A stretch of 64,000 nt of DNA from Citrus sinensis (GCF_022201045.2 NC_068559.1:27659501-27723500), one strand, 5' to 3'. Shown: positions 1-12,047, counted from the first letter of the stretch. Notes: generated by a model not told the origin, from the letters alone. Translations and numbers: made by a program.

Positions 1-1939
1 GGGCATCATAAGGCTCCAAGCTGTCATTCGTGGTCACTTAGTTAGAAGACAAGCAGTTATAACCCTACGTTGTCTGCTGGGAATTGTTAAGTTTCAGGCA
101 TTGGCTCGTGGTCGAAGGGTTAGATATTCTGATATTGGAATTCAAGTTCAAAAGATATGCAGTTCAGGAAAATTTCAGGTTTTCTGATCTATTCATAATT
201 GAGTTGGCCTTCTCATGCTTTTTTGACAGAGAAATAAATGTCTTTGGATTATGACATTCCCAATTTTTTCCATAAACTTGCTATCTCCATTGATTCCTGT
301 AAGTAAATGATGGTTTTTCCTAAAGTTCTTCTTTCCATCAGGGTGCTAATTGTTCTTTGCCTGAAGTAAATTCATCAACTTCACTGGTGAAGCTTTCAAA
401 GAATGCTGTTATTCGAAAGGTGACATTCACTTATTATTCTCGTATGTCTTGTTCAAGAATTCATTCTTTCAGATAGCCTTTTCTTACGATATTACTTGCT
501 TCAACTGCAGTTTTGAAGAAAAATTTGTCGTAGGTTTTTTTATCTAGGTTTAGTTATCAACATGAGGTTTCCTTTGATGCTAATGGGTATGTTATTGCCG
601 AGTGTACAAATGCTTCCATTTGAATATTTGTTACGTTTTATTCTGTACTTAATACTTCAGAATAGCTGTCCTTATAGTTTTGAATCTATCCAATTCAGTT
701 GTCTGGAAAATGACATTAACTCGTTGGCTAAAGGTCCATATGGTATGTATGCATTAAATGTATACAAACCAATGGTCTAGGTGCATTGTGTGGTCAGTCA
801 CTTCATTCTCGTGACAGCCTACCATTTGTGATTCTCATTTACATAATTTTTTCCATCAATGGCAGCTTCTGGCTTCATCGCCAAGTGACAAACCTCTATG
901 CCTTCGCTATGACCCAGGAGAACCTAACTCAGCCTGGCTGTGGCTTGAGCGCTGGATGAAGTCACGATTTTGGGAACCTCATTCTCAATTGAAGAGGAAC
1001 GTCCAATCAAAGTCCGAGACCAAGCGTGGCAATTCTCAAACCATAGAAAATGAAAAAGGCATGTCAAAGCGAAACATCCGAAAATCAGCCCGTACTAATA
1101 TTGAGAACAACTCAAGTCAATTTGCTTTAGAATCCGAGAAACCTAAACGCAATCCCAGGAAAGTTTCCAGCCACCTAGTTGATTCTGTTCAAGAACATGC
1201 ACAAAGTGATATTGAGAAGGTAAAACGCAATACAAGAAAAGTTCCCAACTCCGTGAAAGAAGCTTCTGAGAGGTTGGAGGTTGACAATGAGAAACCAAAA
1301 CGCAGTCTGAAGAAGGCATCTACTTCTGCTCCTCCTGATGTTTCAGTGCAGTTTACTGGCGATTCCGTTGACAAGTCGACGGATACAACAGTGTCAGTAA
1401 CCAAACAGTCAGATGTTGATACAAATTTGAAACTGCCTGAAGTAGTTAGTACAGTTGATGAGTTACTTCATCATCCTGCAAGTGACTTGCAGCCTGCAGA
1501 GAGCCATGGTAAGATTGAAAATATTAAAGAGGCAGCTAAGGACATAAACTCTACTGATGATCAAATTAGTAATGACAACCAAAAAGCCAGCCAGAGAAGA
1601 AGTTCTTTGCCAGCAAAAATCGATGTTCAAGAAAATGGGTTACATAGCACACCAAAGGTGCCCAGCTATATGGCACCAACTGAATCTGCAAAGGCTAAGC
1701 TTAGAGGACAAGGGTCCCCTAGGCTTGCCCATGATGGGATTGACAAAAATGGTACAACCAGGAGGCATTCTTTGCCATCTTCCACCAGCAGCAAATTAAG
1801 TTCACTATCACCTCGTGTACCAAGGCTTGTTCAAACGGCTGGCAAAGGAATGGTCAGAGCCGACCGATCTCTTACATCTTCACGAGATGGTGGTGGTAAG
1901 AACTTGTAAATCTACCTTTATAGGCTTTTAATTTTTAAG

Positions 1940-1974
<35 letters not shown>

Positions 1975-2084
1975 CAACAGAGTACTGATTTTTGTTCATT
2001 ACTTTTTAACCTATTTTGCCTTCTGACTTATCACCCCGTGTTTCGACTTCAGATAAGGTAATCCAAGCAGAGTGGAGGAGGTAA
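1..2084 (+). CDS. IQD family calmodulin-binding protein, 3' part (IQD31/32-like)
   Basis: The 3' part of an IQ67-DOMAIN gene; the 5' end lies left of the window. Visible exons are 1-178, 342-419, 866-1895 and 2053-2084, all with GT-AG borders. The first exon carries an IQ motif (IIRLQAVIRGHLVRRQAV) followed by a second basic helix (KFQALARGRRVR), the hallmark of the IQ67 domain that binds apo- and Ca-calmodulin. Exon 3 holds the conserved LWLERWMKSRFW signature and then a long low-complexity tail rich in K, R, S and E, with repeated KPKRN/KVKRN-type motifs, typical of the IQD29-33 group. The last small exon adds only ten residues (DKVIQAEWRR) before the stop. IQD proteins are plant scaffolds at microtubules and membranes. 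I am sure of the family and less sure of the subclade. A (TA)n tract lies in the last intron. Confidence 0.93.
1940..1972. repeat. (TA)n microsatellite
   Basis: An uninterrupted run of TA dinucleotides sits inside the last intron of the IQD gene. It is likely length-polymorphic. Nothing suggests a role beyond that. Confidence 0.9.
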
Positions 2085-2707
2085 TTTGCTCATTGTTCCG
2101 CAGAAAAATCATCCAGACATTTGGTAGAAAGATGTGAACTAGGTTTTATTTGATCCAAGGAGTAGGAGTAGAACTATGACATGGATTTGTCAAGCAATCA
2201 AATAATTGGTGTGCTAAGTGTGCCTTTTTTTTTTAATATTAATATAGCCTTTTGGGTTTGTAGGGTGGGTAAATATCAAAGGTCCCAAAACATGGTTTGT
2301 TTTATTTAAGGTTTTTGTGCTCTGTGATTACTTTGTCGCGCAAGTGTGAGAAACCTTCTACTACTAATTTGGAACTTTTGTTAGACACAGTGTAGTATTG
2401 CAAAATTTGAATATCCAACATTGGAATCAGTTCATTGACCCCATCTGTACTAGTATTCTTACAAACAATTCGTGCTGATCCTACCAATCATTTTCAACTT
2501 TTCAGTGCACATGAAAGTACATAAAATGTCTTTATTTTAGTAAATCATACAATTCAAGACCTGCACTCACTCCAAGGGTGATTCTGTGTCACGTATATGA
2601 AAATTGCCTGGATTAAGTAAATATGGTAGTCGTCATTTCTTTTATTCGGTTACATTGGTCTCTATAGAGAATAGGGACGTTTCTTCTTTCCTCAATGGGG
2701 TGGTGTT
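2085..2707. other. Convergent 3' intergenic spacer
   Basis: The spacer between the end of the IQD gene (+) and the end of the PQQ-type gene (-) should contain the 3' UTRs and poly(A) regions of both. I see no further coding signal. Confidence 0.6.
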
Positions 2708-4497
2708 TCAGATAGTGCAATAGGCATAGAGTGAAGTTCCCGGAGTCCAAGTAGGATGGAACTTTCCGAGGCTGACTGTATACCCGTTTCCAAGATAAAT
2801 GCACCCATAACTTGCCGATACACCTCCATATACGGTTGAACTTGTACTATACGACCACAGAATTTTCCCAGTATTCGTATCCATCGCATATATTGGACCG
2901 TTAGCAGATACAGACCTAGCAAAAAGGACCCCGTTTACTACTGTAACGGGTCCATGAGCAGTTTCATTGCTGGGGTCCGCCGTCGACCACATAATCTCCC
3001 CTGAATTTGCATCCAAAGCAACCCATGCCCCCGCTGTTGTTGTTTGATGAGATGGAGCCAGAGTGAAGTTCACTCTATCGTTGTTGACAATGTTTGTGTA
3101 CACTCTTCTTCCATCTGTGGCTGCACCCCATACTCCTCCTCCCTCTCTGCCACCAGGTCCAGCTAACTGCAAAATTAACAAGCCATAATTGAATCCTTGT
3201 CCATTTCTATTTAGCGGGAAAAAAAAGTTTTCGGTTTCTTGTTTGGCAAAGGTAGAAAAGTAAAAGTTGCGGGCTTACTTTGAACCAGATTATATCCCCA
3301 CTATCACGGTCGAAAGCCCATGCAAAGCCACTCTTTTGTACAGCCACCACAACATCCCGGAACCTCCCGTTTGTAGAAATGGTAAGCAGCATAGGAGCCT
3401 CTCCAAAATCGGCATCGAGGTTTGGCCCCGGAGGGCAGTCAGGGTTATTAGGAACCAAACATGTGAAATAAAAGATATCATAGCCACCCAGTGGCTTTGC
3501 CCAGGCAATCCTTCCAGAATCAATGTCCAAGGCCACAATTGAATTGGCGTAGATATCAGAACTAATGCATTGATCAGGATGAGTTGGCTTTGTGGTCTGA
3601 TTATTTTGTTTCTCTTGGCATTATAGCACTTCAGCTGGAGCTGTGTAGAGATTCCCAGTTCCTATATAAACACGTCTTCTTATTACATCAATAGCTGGGC
3701 TGCTTCCCCATACGGCAGCTCCTGAATATCCTCCCCGTTTGCCTCCATTATCAGGAAGCATATAGGTCTGCCAAATGATTCGACCATTTCGAACATCTAG
3801 CTTTGCTAGACTGCCGCGGAAAGTGCAGCATTGATCAGCTGGCAATGCCTCCTCTAGTGAAGAGAGTCCAACGTAGAATGCTCTAGTGATTGGAAAACAA
3901 GAAAATGAAAACAGAGTTTAAAAAATTAAGAAGAGAATCTTGATTCTTAAATCAGTGTTCATTGAAGATACTACTATGAGAGCTCTTCGTTACCCCATGT
4001 AGACTGAGCCAGACATGGTGATTTGAGATCGAGGACGAGGGTCTATTTGTGTAGACCATACAAGTTCCCCATTCGATCTGGAAACAGCAACCACGACGGC
4101 AACGGTAACATTAACAACAATCCCAGTGCCACTTAATCCTGTTAATTTACTGAGATTTTGCTCCCATATAAGAGCACCATTGAATGCATTGACTGCATAT
4201 AAGTATCCATTCCAGGATGGGAAGTAGACTACACCGTTGGCTACTGCTGGTGTTGCGGATATGTCTTTGCCAGCATAAAAACTCCATCTTAGCCGCAAGT
4301 TTCTGACTGTTACAGGGTTGATTAGCACTTCTCCATAGGCATACCTCCTGTTATTCAAGTCTCCCCCATGATTTAACCACTGAAATCATTAACAGAATAG
4401 CAGTAAAGTTAACATAAATTAAACATAGCACCCGCTACTGTATGATCCATAGCTTCGAACAAGCATGCGACCATAAGAAAAATGGCCATGATGCCAT
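2708..4497 (-). pseudogene. PQQ beta-propeller (polyvinylalcohol dehydrogenase-like) gene, probably inactivated
   Basis: Exons are 4379-3994, 3882-3279 and 3166-2708, plus a possible signal-peptide exon starting at 4489 (MAIFLMVACLFEA...). The protein shows serial PQQ-propeller blades: GKDISATPAVANGVVYFPSWNG, GYSGAAVWGSSPAIDV, DADFGEAPMLL and GPVTVVNGVLFA, ending in SLYAYCTI. Plant members are secreted PQQ-like proteins of unclear substrate. Three lesions are visible. (1) An in-frame TAA at 3623-3621, just after GTGNLYTAPAEVL, lies 29 codons before the conserved IVALDIDSGRIAW. (2) About 20 residues that normally follow GIVVNVTV are missing from exon 2, so the frame runs straight into AVVVAVSRSNGELVW. 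(3) The candidate first exon would need a 59-nt intron (4380-4438), shorter than plants usually splice. The frame is otherwise well preserved, so loss is recent, or the stop is a null allele. Confidence 0.75.
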
Positions 4498-5215
4498 GAT
4501 GTTTCTTTTTCTGGTAGTAGGCCATGTTCAGTTAGCTAATTAATAATCAAAGGATGAATATGGAAATGGTACGTGCCCAGCTAATTTATAAGTGCGAAAA
4601 GGATCAACAAGAATCTTGAATTTGTTAAACCCAGTATACAATGTGATGTTAGAAAAATGTAAGTACATCAATTTGATCACGTGGGGTTGAAGTTAAAGTG
4701 ACTGATTTTCAGCTCAGAATCTGGTAAAATCCATCAAGTTGTTAAAAATGTTCAAAACTGTTTCAAGAAGGACATCATTGTGTGAGGTCATGTATATCAA
4801 ACTTTTCTGATTCTATTAAAGATTATTGAAAATACGAACCCCACACTCAGAATCCAAGCTTCTATCATTTCTCCTACAAGTAAAGATTTCCCATATTTGC
4901 TACAGTAAAAAATGTGATTGCTTATTGCAACCATCTCCAATCTTTGTTCATCAGGTCGTGGTCAATGTCCATTAAAATCATTTCCACTTCTCCTCATTAT
5001 TCAGCTATGCCGCCCTAGGCAGCTAAGAAAGTCTCAATAGCCAAGAGTTTATTAATTTATTTGCACATTCAATTATCCAAAGTTCTATGCTAGGGAAGAA
5101 ACAAACTTTATGGCGCTTTCATATCAGGCTTTTAATTAGCAATTGCAAGACAATTATTGATAAGAGCTTTCAAATTTCTTAAACTTGATCAAGTTATTTA
5201 CATCGACAATATCTA
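4498..5215. other. Intergenic spacer, no gene seen
   Basis: The spacer lies upstream of both the PQQ-type gene (-) and the phytocyanin pseudogene (+). It is AT-rich and may hold their old promoters. No coding or repeat signal stands out. Confidence 0.5.
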
Positions 5216-6510
5216 ATGGATCTACGTCGCTCATTCATAATCTTTTCACTCATTTCTACCATCATTCCTGGGATGACTCTGGCAGAAGAGTTCATAGTTG
5301 GGGATGAAATTGGATGGACAACAGGTTTCTATTACTCAGTCCTGTAATTTTTAGAATTATTAACAAATATCCTATTTCTTTTTTAATCTAATGCACACAT
5401 ACTAGTTAACTAGGCTCCACCCAGTACTATTAAACTACAAGCACTAAAGTGTTCATATAGTAAGGCCAGTTTGGTAATACCGTAGATTTTTAAATAATTG
5501 TTATTAGCTGTATATAGAAATAATTAGTTGTGAAAATAATCAGTTAAATATTTAGTGAAATTTATTTTTAAAAATGTTATGAGTTTTAAAAATAGTCATA
5601 TGTATTTAATAGTTCTTGTCGTTAAACTACAGTAATAATTCAAATGACTAAAATAGGCATAATATTGAATACAGTTTATTTTGCATATCTATACACATGT
5701 ATATATATTTTTTAAAATTTTGTACATAAAATAATTGATAACTAATAAATATTTTTATTTTATTAGTTTCATTTTTTATTTTGTTATCTCAATATATAAT
5801 TATTAATAATAATAATCTCTTTAAATTTAATGATTTTATTTTCTAATAGAATAATGATAGTTTTGTAATATATGTGAGCATATACATAGAATTGTATTAA
5901 ATATAAAACTGAATCTCAAAATGAGGTTTTAAAAAAACTATTCCTTTTGTACTTTTCAAAATTTACAAGAAGTGAGGTGATTTTGTCAAACATAATTTTT
6001 AAAAAACTTTCCAAATATCGATATTAATTTTTAACTTTTTAAAATTACTTTTTTATCTTCTAAAAAGTAACCCTAAATAATTCAACATTACTTAAGGAGG
6101 TGGTTGTGAACACGTTTTTACATGATGGTGGTTTTATTAGCTCACTATATGTTGTTGTTTAGTCAGATCCACGTTGAAATTGTGTATTTTTGGAATTAGT
6201 ATTTTTCTGATACCCAGTTGGAGCTCACAACGTGTTTAGAGTGACTGAAACTGGCTTTCAAGACTGCATGGTGCCACCACAAAGTGAGGCGCCCTTGCGT
6301 TTCTGAAAGTGATACAATTGTTTTGGAAACTCCTGGAAGAAAATAGTACATTTGTGGCGTTGGCAAACACTGTGAGAACGGTGGCCAAAAGCTTGTTATA
6401 ACAGTGCAACCAACTCCAAGCATTGCACCTTCTCTTCTCCAGTCAATGCCCTGTTATTCTTCGAAGGGTGCAAAAACCACCACTTATCAGACTTTACGCC
6501 GGGATATTGG
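5216..6510 (+). pseudogene. Phytocyanin (blue copper protein) pseudogene
   Basis: Exon 1 (5216-5324) encodes a clean signal peptide and the start of a plastocyanin-like domain (MTLAEEFIVGDEIGWTT), followed by a GT donor. The second half lies near 6190-6470: YPVGAHNVFRVTETGFQDC, then after a +1 shift SDTIVLETPGRK, a stop, YICGVGKHCENGGQKLVITV. The copper ligands His (AHNVF), Cys (YICG) and His (GKHCENGG) are recognisable. Damage includes a TGA just before YPVG, a frameshift between PPQSEA and SDTIVL, and TAG where the conserved Trp of the RKWYICG motif belongs. The residues linking GWTT to LVF are degraded. Live relatives are apoplastic or GPI-anchored electron-transfer proteins; this copy cannot make one. 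The roughly 870-bp AT-rich gap between the halves is an intron, probably enlarged. Confidence 0.87.
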
Positions 6511-6938
6511 TTGCGATTATCGCTCTAGTCATGGCTTATCGTTAACATTATTAGTGACTGACTGATCAACATTAATTTGTTTAATTATTTATTAGTTAAA
6601 CTTAATTATATGTATGTATGTATGTATTCATCAATTGTCTAAATGATGATGCTATGAATAAAAATTGTTAGGGAAAAGACTTTGCATTTGTTATTCATAC
6701 AATCTATTTTTGACAACTCTATATACATACACACGAAAATTATTATATTTGTAGAAGGGAAGGATAGAACTTGAGATTTTCATTTAATTTGGCGATAATA
6801 ACCCTTTGCTTGTAAAAGTATAATTCATGAATATATAAAATTGGCCACAAGCTTATACTATAAACATATAAACAAACTATCAAACTATATGCCTCATCCA
6901 GAAACTTTTCGCTAAACAGTGCATGCGTACATTTTAAA

Positions 6939-7908
6939 TAGGGATGGCAAAAATCCCAACAGGGACAGATACCTTTGGGGATTTTCCCTATTCGGGGAGG
7001 GTATGCAGATAATTTCATACCCAATTTCTTATTCGGGGAGGGGACGAGGATGAGGTGGAATCCCCATCCCCTACCCATTTCCCCATTTTAATTTTAATTT
7101 TAATTTTATTTTTATTTTTTAAAATTACTAGTAAATAAATAATAAAATTTGAATTATAAAATTATAAATATTGGTAAAAATAACAAATATCAAAATATTT
7201 ATATTATTAAACTTTTAGGCCTAATTAACTAATTAAAGTCCTAAATTTTTATTTAGGACATTAAAAAAACCGGGTAAATTCTATTAGCAAAAAAAAATTG
7301 TTTTAATTTTAATGTTCATTAAATGTTTTAAACTTAAATCTATTTTTTATTTATTTTTAGACGTTATAATTGCCCACAGCGAATCATAATTTTAATATAT
7401 AATTTAATCGAATATAATCTAATCTAATATTTGCTCTTAATTTGCTCCGACTTAACTATTGTGCTATAAAGGTAATAGTCCACATTTATAAAGTGCCCAC
7501 GCCACCATTGAAAAAGTTAATTTTGAATCTAAATTTGATTTTATTTGTAACAATTTTGTATTAGACTATTAATTTATTCACGATAGTTTGTAAAAGAAGT
7601 TTGTATCCCTTACATATTGCGTTACTTACTAATTTAATGTATGTGACTTTTGTAATGGATATTAATGTAAGATATATTTCAAACTTTACTTTTATTTAAA
7701 TTTTTTATTTTAATATGATTAACTCAAAATCGAAAATAAAAAATGTATTAATTATTTGTGGATCGGGAACCTTTGGGGATCCCCTGTTATTATTCGGGGA
7801 GAGGATGAGAATTCTCTCAAGTAATTCTGACGGGGACGGAGACATACGCAAAATATCGGGGATGGGTACGGGGAGATTGGTCTCCTCCCCTCCCCATTGC
7901 CATCCCTA
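6939..7908. mobile_element. Non-autonomous hAT transposon, 970 bp
   Basis: The ends are inverted repeats TAGGGATGGCAA (left) and TTGCCATCCCTA (right). They are flanked by a perfect 8-bp target duplication ATTTTAAA at 6931-6938 and 7909-7916, the size expected of hAT transposases. Subterminal regions are G/C-rich and inversely related (TATTCGGGGAGGG left; TATTCGGGGAGAGG and CGGGGATGGG right), while the centre is AT-rich and non-coding. No transposase frame is present, so it depends on a partner elsewhere. Confidence 0.9.
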
Positions 7909-7916
7909 ATTTTAAA

Positions 7917-8998
7917 TATATACATATTTACAAAAGTATTTTCAAAGTGGAAAGCATACAATAATGTGTGTCGGGACTTAACTCAACTTATCATAAATTA
8001 TGTTGCATGAAATCCTATAAAAACTTGAGAGAAATATGGTAAATAGGAAAATTATGAATTGACGGCTAAGTAAGTAGATATAATTTATAAATAAAAATAA
8101 AGTTTTACTCCATACTAAACAGAATTCATAAGCAAATATGAAATTATATATAAAATATATGATAAAATTGTACCAAACAGTAGCTAGCTAGAGGGTGTGT
8201 GCGTGTATCATCCTCCTTAACTCAGTTAATCATATGACACATAAACGTCCATATTTATAATCATAACATGTTAGTAAAACAGACTGTTAAATAGAAAGAG
8301 AGAGAAAAAGAAGAAAGAAAAAGAATTAGGAAATTGAAAAGGAAAGTTAAAGTGAAAAAGTTACCCGAAATAAGATTGGATAGTTAAATTTATTATAAAG
8401 TGAAAAAATTACCGGAATCAGTGGATAATAAATTTATAAAGTGTGATTAATTATATTGCAATTTCATCATACATATCCATTTTACATCAGTTACTGACAA
8501 TTTATTTTTAAACCTTCCGTTTTAATTAAAAGAAATCAACGAATCCGCGAATGAACCGAAATCTATGATTGAATTACAATTACTATTAATATATACGTTC
8601 TTGAATGCTTGTGCAATGATGTGGTACTTCGGATTACAGATTATAATTAAATTTCTCATAATTATTGCAAAATTTGTACTCTTAAAGAGATTAATAAATT
8701 ACAAAGGATCGACGAATTTTAAACGGCATAGTTCTGATGACGATGACAACGGCGGGGTTAGATCGATGGATGGTGGGGTGGGTCCGCGATCAACGCAAGA
8801 CGCGTTCATTTCTTGGACTGCAGCCTTTTATTTAAGGAACGGCATGACATCCATTTTATAAACATAAAGACGACATGATACGAGCTTTTCAAGCGAAAGA
8901 CGACAAGCCATTTATGTGGTTGAGTAAACAGAAGAAGAAAAATGCTATTTGTTAGGCTTTCCAACAAAATAAAATAAAATACCCATAAAAAAAAAATT
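7917..8998. other. Intergenic spacer, no gene seen
   Basis: AT-rich sequence with a purine-rich tract near 8295-8350 and a loose short duplication (GTGAAAAAGTTACCCG / GTGAAAAAATTACCGG) near 8350-8420. An open frame at 8565-8861 has no recognisable domain or gene context, and I do not treat it as a gene. Confidence 0.45.
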
Positions 8999-10983
8999 TG
9001 AAGTTGGAGGATGAGATGGAAAACGAATTGAAGAGGAGAAGGAGAGTTGAAAAGGAAGAAGGTGGAATCGGAGCGCGGGGATGCCGGAGACGACGACAAA
9101 GCAACTACCAGTAGTCCAGATTGAGATTGATCCACTTGATGCTTTCATGAACGATATGGTGTAACCTCAACTTGAGAAGCTAAACAAAACAACCATTGCC
9201 ATGGAACAGGAATGTTCCTTCGCTGAACACCCCAACAACTGTTTTCGCCTTGGGAGAATACTTTCCGTCGAAGATTCTCATTCCGCTTCTGATTATGAAT
9301 TATTCATGAAGAGGGCGAAAAAAAAAGAGAGACAAAAACCGAGAAATTATAAAGTCAAAGATAAAGATTGATTATCAGCAATTCAGGAAGAATTTTTATA
9401 CTCAAGCGAGGGAGATAACAAGAATGTCTCCTGCATACAGGAAACAACTTGATTTGAAGATACGTGAGAAGTGTGCGCCCAAACCAATTAAAACCTGGCA
9501 CCAAACTGGGCTTACAACCAAAAGTTTGGAGACATTTAGCAAGCTTAACCATGAAAACCCCGTAGCTATCCAAGCGCCGGCGTCAGCACTTATTATAAGC
9601 GGTCTAGACAGCGTCGTCATTGCAGAATCTGGCTCTGGGAAAACCCTTGCATTTCTGCTCCCAATGTTGAGGCATATCTAGGAGCAACCGCCTGTGGTAC
9701 CTCGGGATGATAGTCCTGTTGGGCTTGTAATGGCACCAACTGGGGAGCTTGTTCGCCAATAAGTTCGCAGAGGTAATGGGTCTCAGATGTGTGCCTGTCT
9801 ATGGCGGTCCTGGTGTTGCCCAGCAAATCACTTAACTAAACCGTGGTACTGATATTGTTGTTTGTACTCCAGGTCTAATGATCGACTTACTTTGCAAGAA
9901 TGGAGGGAAAATTACAAATTTGGCAAGAGTCACCTATTTGGTCATGGATGAAGCCGATCGAATGTTTGACATGGGCTTTGAACCTCAGATCACTCGACTT
10001 GTTCAAAATATTAAGCCAGATCGCCAAGCTGTACTCTTTTCTGCTACTTTTCCTCCTCGGGTTGAAATTTTGGCTCGTAAGGTGTTGAACAAACGTGTCA
10101 AGATACAACAGGTTGGTGGGACAAGTGATGTAAACTAAGATATATCTCGGTTCAGGTGAGGCCGGAAAGTGACAGGTTCTTGAGAGTTGAGACTTTTACA
10201 ACTTCTAGGTGAATGGCGTGAGAAGGGGAAAGCTTTGATGTTTGTCAAAAATCAGGAAAAAAGTGATGTTTTGTTCAGGGATCTGCTCAAGCATAGTCCC
10301 CCATCCCTTCTACTTCTTGAGTCATCCATTTATGATTTGAAGACCAATGGCTGCAATTTGTCGATAGCCAATAGTGTTAGAGCGAGATGTTTAGATGAGA
10401 AGGAGCTTGAACTAGTGATCAACTTTGATGCTCCAAATGACTATGAAGACTATGTTCACCATGTTGGTAGTGCTGCCAGAGCTGGCTGAAAAGCTGTGCC
10501 TTTAGGTTTATCTCTAAGGAGAATGCAATATGTGCAACAGACCTAGTAAAGGCATTCGAACTATCTGAGCTAGTTGTTCGTGATGACCTGAAAGCTGTTG
10601 CTGATAGTTTCATAGCTAAAGTGAATCTGGGACTTGGGCAAGTCCATGGAACTGGTCATGGTGGAGTAGCTTTAAATTTAATGAAGAGGAGGATAAGAAG
10701 AGGAAAACAGCTAAGAAAAGCTCAAGCTAAAGAATATGGCTTTGGGGAAGACAAGTCAGATTCTGAGGATGTTGATGAAGGAACCCGGAAGTCAGGTGGT
10801 GACATCTCACATCAAGATTCCATTGCTAAGATCGCAACTATTGCTGCTGCCTCCAACTCCAAGGCGTCAGCTTCAACGCCAAGTCTTATTTCTGTTGCTC
10901 AACTGCTTCCAAATGGTGGACCATCTATTCCTCTGCCTGGTGTTCTTGGCCTATCAATACCTGGCGGATACTCCGTTGTGTAA
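8999..10983 (+). pseudogene. DEAD-box RNA helicase pseudogene (RH42/PRP5-like)
   Basis: A continuous but frame-broken match to the C-terminal two-thirds of the plant PRP5-type helicase RH42, which acts in pre-spliceosome assembly. In order: KLEDEMEN..KRRRRV, IEIDPLDAFMNDMV, DYQQFRKNFYTQ, KPIKTWHQTGL (Q-motif region), AESGSGKT (motif I), MAPTGELV (degraded Ia, normally PTREL), [16 protein letters not shown] (motif II), SATFPP (motif III), LELVINFDAPNDYEDYVHH, then HHVGSAARAG where motif VI HRVGRTGRAG belongs. Frames alternate (9424-9681, 9878-10138, 10187-10489, 10621-10983), with stops at the start of DMV*, after PMLRHI and after SAARAG. The C-terminal Ala/Ser/Pro tail is still readable. The RS-rich N-terminus is missing. 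No introns are seen, which is compatible with a retrocopy, but I found no poly(A) tail. Confidence 0.9.
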
Positions 10984-11532
10984 GTGTAAGGACTGAACTT
11001 TATTTCACACTAGAAGCATGGCATTATTTGTCTACATTGGTTTTGTCATTCCTTGCACTGTTAAGTTTTTAAAATTTTTATTCTGGATGGTTATTTGGTT
11101 TGGATTGCCTTTCATATTATCTGGTGAGCTTTAATTTGTGGTATGTGGATGCGCTATGTTGCTTCTAGCACTCTTTAGTTTTAAAATAGATTCTTCTCAA
11201 CTCCTTACATCTATGGAAGCTTTATGCATCCATAGGTTGATGAGTAAGTTAGCTAGCATGCTATGGAAACAAGACAGAAAAGCTTCTGTTCCATTTGCCA
11301 TCTAGAAGCTGCAGATATTGCTATGTAAATATTTCTGATTATGATATTAAACTTATAAGCCGGAAGCAGATTCTTGTATGTTATTTTGAATTCCCTTCAC
11401 TGTTATCTCTTATGGCCTCCTTACTTAGCTTTAAATGTGTTTATTAAGTTTATTTTCAATTTCCACCAACTCATTGCCTCCCTTTTAATTTTTTCCCCTT
11501 CTCTCTTATTTTAATTCTTTTCCCACGGAGAA
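10984..11532. other. Spacer between two pseudogenes
   Basis: About 550 bp with no coding signal. The first part may be old 3' UTR of the helicase copy. Confidence 0.45.
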
Positions 11533-12047
11533 GGATGAGGACGAGGGTCTAGCCGAGTGGACCAAACAAGTCCCTCACTCAAGCTGGAAACAGCAATCAC
11601 AACTGCAGGGCCATATATTCCAACAATCAAGAGATCACCGGCAATTGTTGGTGTTTATCTTGAAACGGTAGCGTTCACAACCATCCCAGCACCACTTATA
11701 CCTGTCAATTTACTGAGACTTTGCTCCCATACAAGATCACCATTGGTTACCGCTGGTGATAAGATACGTCTTTGCCTGCAATAAAAATCCATCTTAGCCG
11801 CAAGTTTGTGCCTGTTACCGGCTTGATCAGCACTTCTCTTAAGCATATATCCTGTTATTTGAATCTCCCACATGATTTACCCACTGAAATTATTAACAGA
11901 AAATCAGTTAGCATAAATTTAACAAAGCACTCGGCTTCTAGGTTGAAAGGAAATTTCAATTGGCACTTACAAATGAACTGCTTCTGCATAATCCATATAT
12001 AGCTTCAAACAAACATACGGACATGAGAAAAATGGTGATGATGCCAT
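11533..12047 (-). pseudogene. Second PQQ beta-propeller relic
   Basis: A decayed paralogue of the gene at 2708-4497. From the 5' side: a first exon starting near 12047 (in one frame ITIFLMSVCLFEAIYG) with a good GTAAGT donor, WVNHVGDSNNRIYA followed by stops, a deletion that removes the YFPSWNGYLYAVNA blade, WEQSLSKLTGISGAGMVVNATVSR, a TAA, then TPTIAGDLLIVGIYGPAVV and GLVWSTRLDPRPH, where homology stops. It keeps the segment deleted from the other copy and has a normal-looking first exon/donor. This helps define what was lost at 4100 and 4440. Only the first two exons are represented. Confidence 0.85.

Noticed and set aside
5462-6075. Possible MITE inside the phytocyanin intron starting GGCCAGTTTGGTAATACC
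   Set aside because: The start resembles a common plant MITE terminus, but I could not find the inverted partner or a target duplication.
8565-8861. 98-aa frame on the plus strand
   Set aside because: A hydrophobic AT-rich start joined to an unrelated hydrophilic end, with no family resemblance.
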